Below are positions 29,172 through 29,560 of a stretch of DNA of 29,560 bases, piece by piece. The position numbers and the translations under genes are program-made. Below the pieces are notes generated by a model. That model was not told where the DNA came from and did not search any database. It saw only the letters and a list, made by a program, of their open reading frames with translations. The stretch's first letter is position 1. Each line of letters opens with the position of its first letter. The stretch lies in contig QZLH01000090.1 of the NCBI GenBank assembly GCA_003833135.1, positions 25,077-54,636 on the forward strand, read 5' to 3'. Source of the DNA: Oehlia diaphana. Taxonomy: Eukaryota; Glomeromycota; Glomeromycetes; Glomerales; Glomeraceae.

Positions 29172-29560
29172 CTATATTAAGGAAGGCCTATGGTCTTCCT
29201 TTGTGGGTGGTGGTCGTTTCGTTTTTTTGTTAGAACTTGTTTGTTCATCAAGTATAACTGAACGGGTGATTTGTCGTTTGTGAGGACGTAATTCTAACAT
29301 TTTGGTGTCTTCAGAGGTATGACCTTTATATCGGTAATGTGAGTCACCCCTGTCCATTATATCAAAGTAATCGATTTTGAATCGAGCAAATTCTTGCTTT
29401 AATTTGTTTAATCTTTGGGTAGCATGCTCGGGTTGTTTGCCGTGATTGTTATCGACCTTGGTTTGTGTACGCGTGAGGTTGTTGGTCAATCTACTAATCT
29501 TCTCATGATAGTAATCTTGAAATTTGGTTAAATCTTTGACCATTCCTTCTCGGTATTCTA
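29172..29560 (-). CDS. Coiled-coil, C-terminally basic protein; 5' end outside the window
   Basis: The frame is open from the right edge of the window to TGA at 29172. The first Met in view (29543) is preceded in frame by EYREG and no stop, so the true start is probably upstream, beyond the window. The visible part is ~128 residues. The first ~60 (YYHEKISRLTNNLTRTQTK ... RLNKLKQEFARFKIDYFDIM) look like helical coiled coil. Next comes a polar region (DRGDSHYRYKGHTSED). The tail (NKKTKRPPPTK) is basic and proline-containing and could be a nuclear-localisation signal. GC content and codon choice are ordinary and no lesion is seen. I do not recognise the family. An inverted repeat TAGTATGATACTA (29162-29174) overlaps the stop codon and could act in 3' end formation. 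Confidence 0.68.
   Translation of the reverse strand, partial: EYREGMVKDLTKFQDYYHEKISRLTNNLTRTQTKVDNNHGKQPEHATQRLNKLKQEFARFKIDYFDIMDRGDSHYRYKGHTSEDTKMLELRPHKRQITRSVILDEQTSSNKKTKRPPPTKEDHRPSLI

Overview
The window looks like an AT-rich fungal genome, most probably an arbuscular-mycorrhizal fungus close to Rhizophagus (Glomeromycotina). The evidence is short GT-AG introns of 70-119 nt, very low GC, Crinkler-type and SAM-domain/nuclease gene relics whose wording matches what I remember of Rhizophagus multi-copy families, and dense decayed transposons. The taxonomic call is inference; no rRNA or other marker is present. No tRNA, rRNA or CRISPR was seen.

Layout. 1-8.5 kb: moderately AT-rich, with two apparently intact spliced genes of unknown function on the minus strand (1060-2146, five exons, coiled coil; 4797-5457, two exons, His/Glu-rich repeat), several small inverted-repeat elements, and a 71-bp exact direct repeat joining the window start to 5995-6065. 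8.5-13.1 kb: extremely AT-rich, with no readable gene. 13.1-15.6 kb: an island of ordinary GC with short open stretches but no resolved gene. 15.6-23.9 kb: an AT-rich transposon graveyard. It holds three copies of a foldback MITE, a nested MITE-in-MITE, a Ty3/gypsy RT-RNase H relic and a ~3-kb relic of a large transposase-like protein carrying an SDNG motif. Stops and catalytic-residue losses in these relics are mostly explained by C-to-T or G-to-A changes.

23.9-29.56 kb: GC rises again. On the plus strand lie a Crinkler N-terminal fragment (24840-25167), a SAM-domain plus PD-(D/E)XK-like nuclease relic (25553-26641) and a third broken gene of a repeated family (27919-28364). All three are damaged mainly by frameshifts rather than by transitions. 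Between the last two lies an apparently intact minus-strand gene for a small secreted beta-rich protein (27089-27598), whose upstream region is a ~49-bp minisatellite. A minus-strand coiled-coil gene (29172-29560) runs off the right edge.

The most notable points are the two decay modes in neighbouring compartments, the TE nesting that can be read from target-site duplications, the minisatellite promoter and the effector-like relic cluster. I found no complete new multi-gene system.
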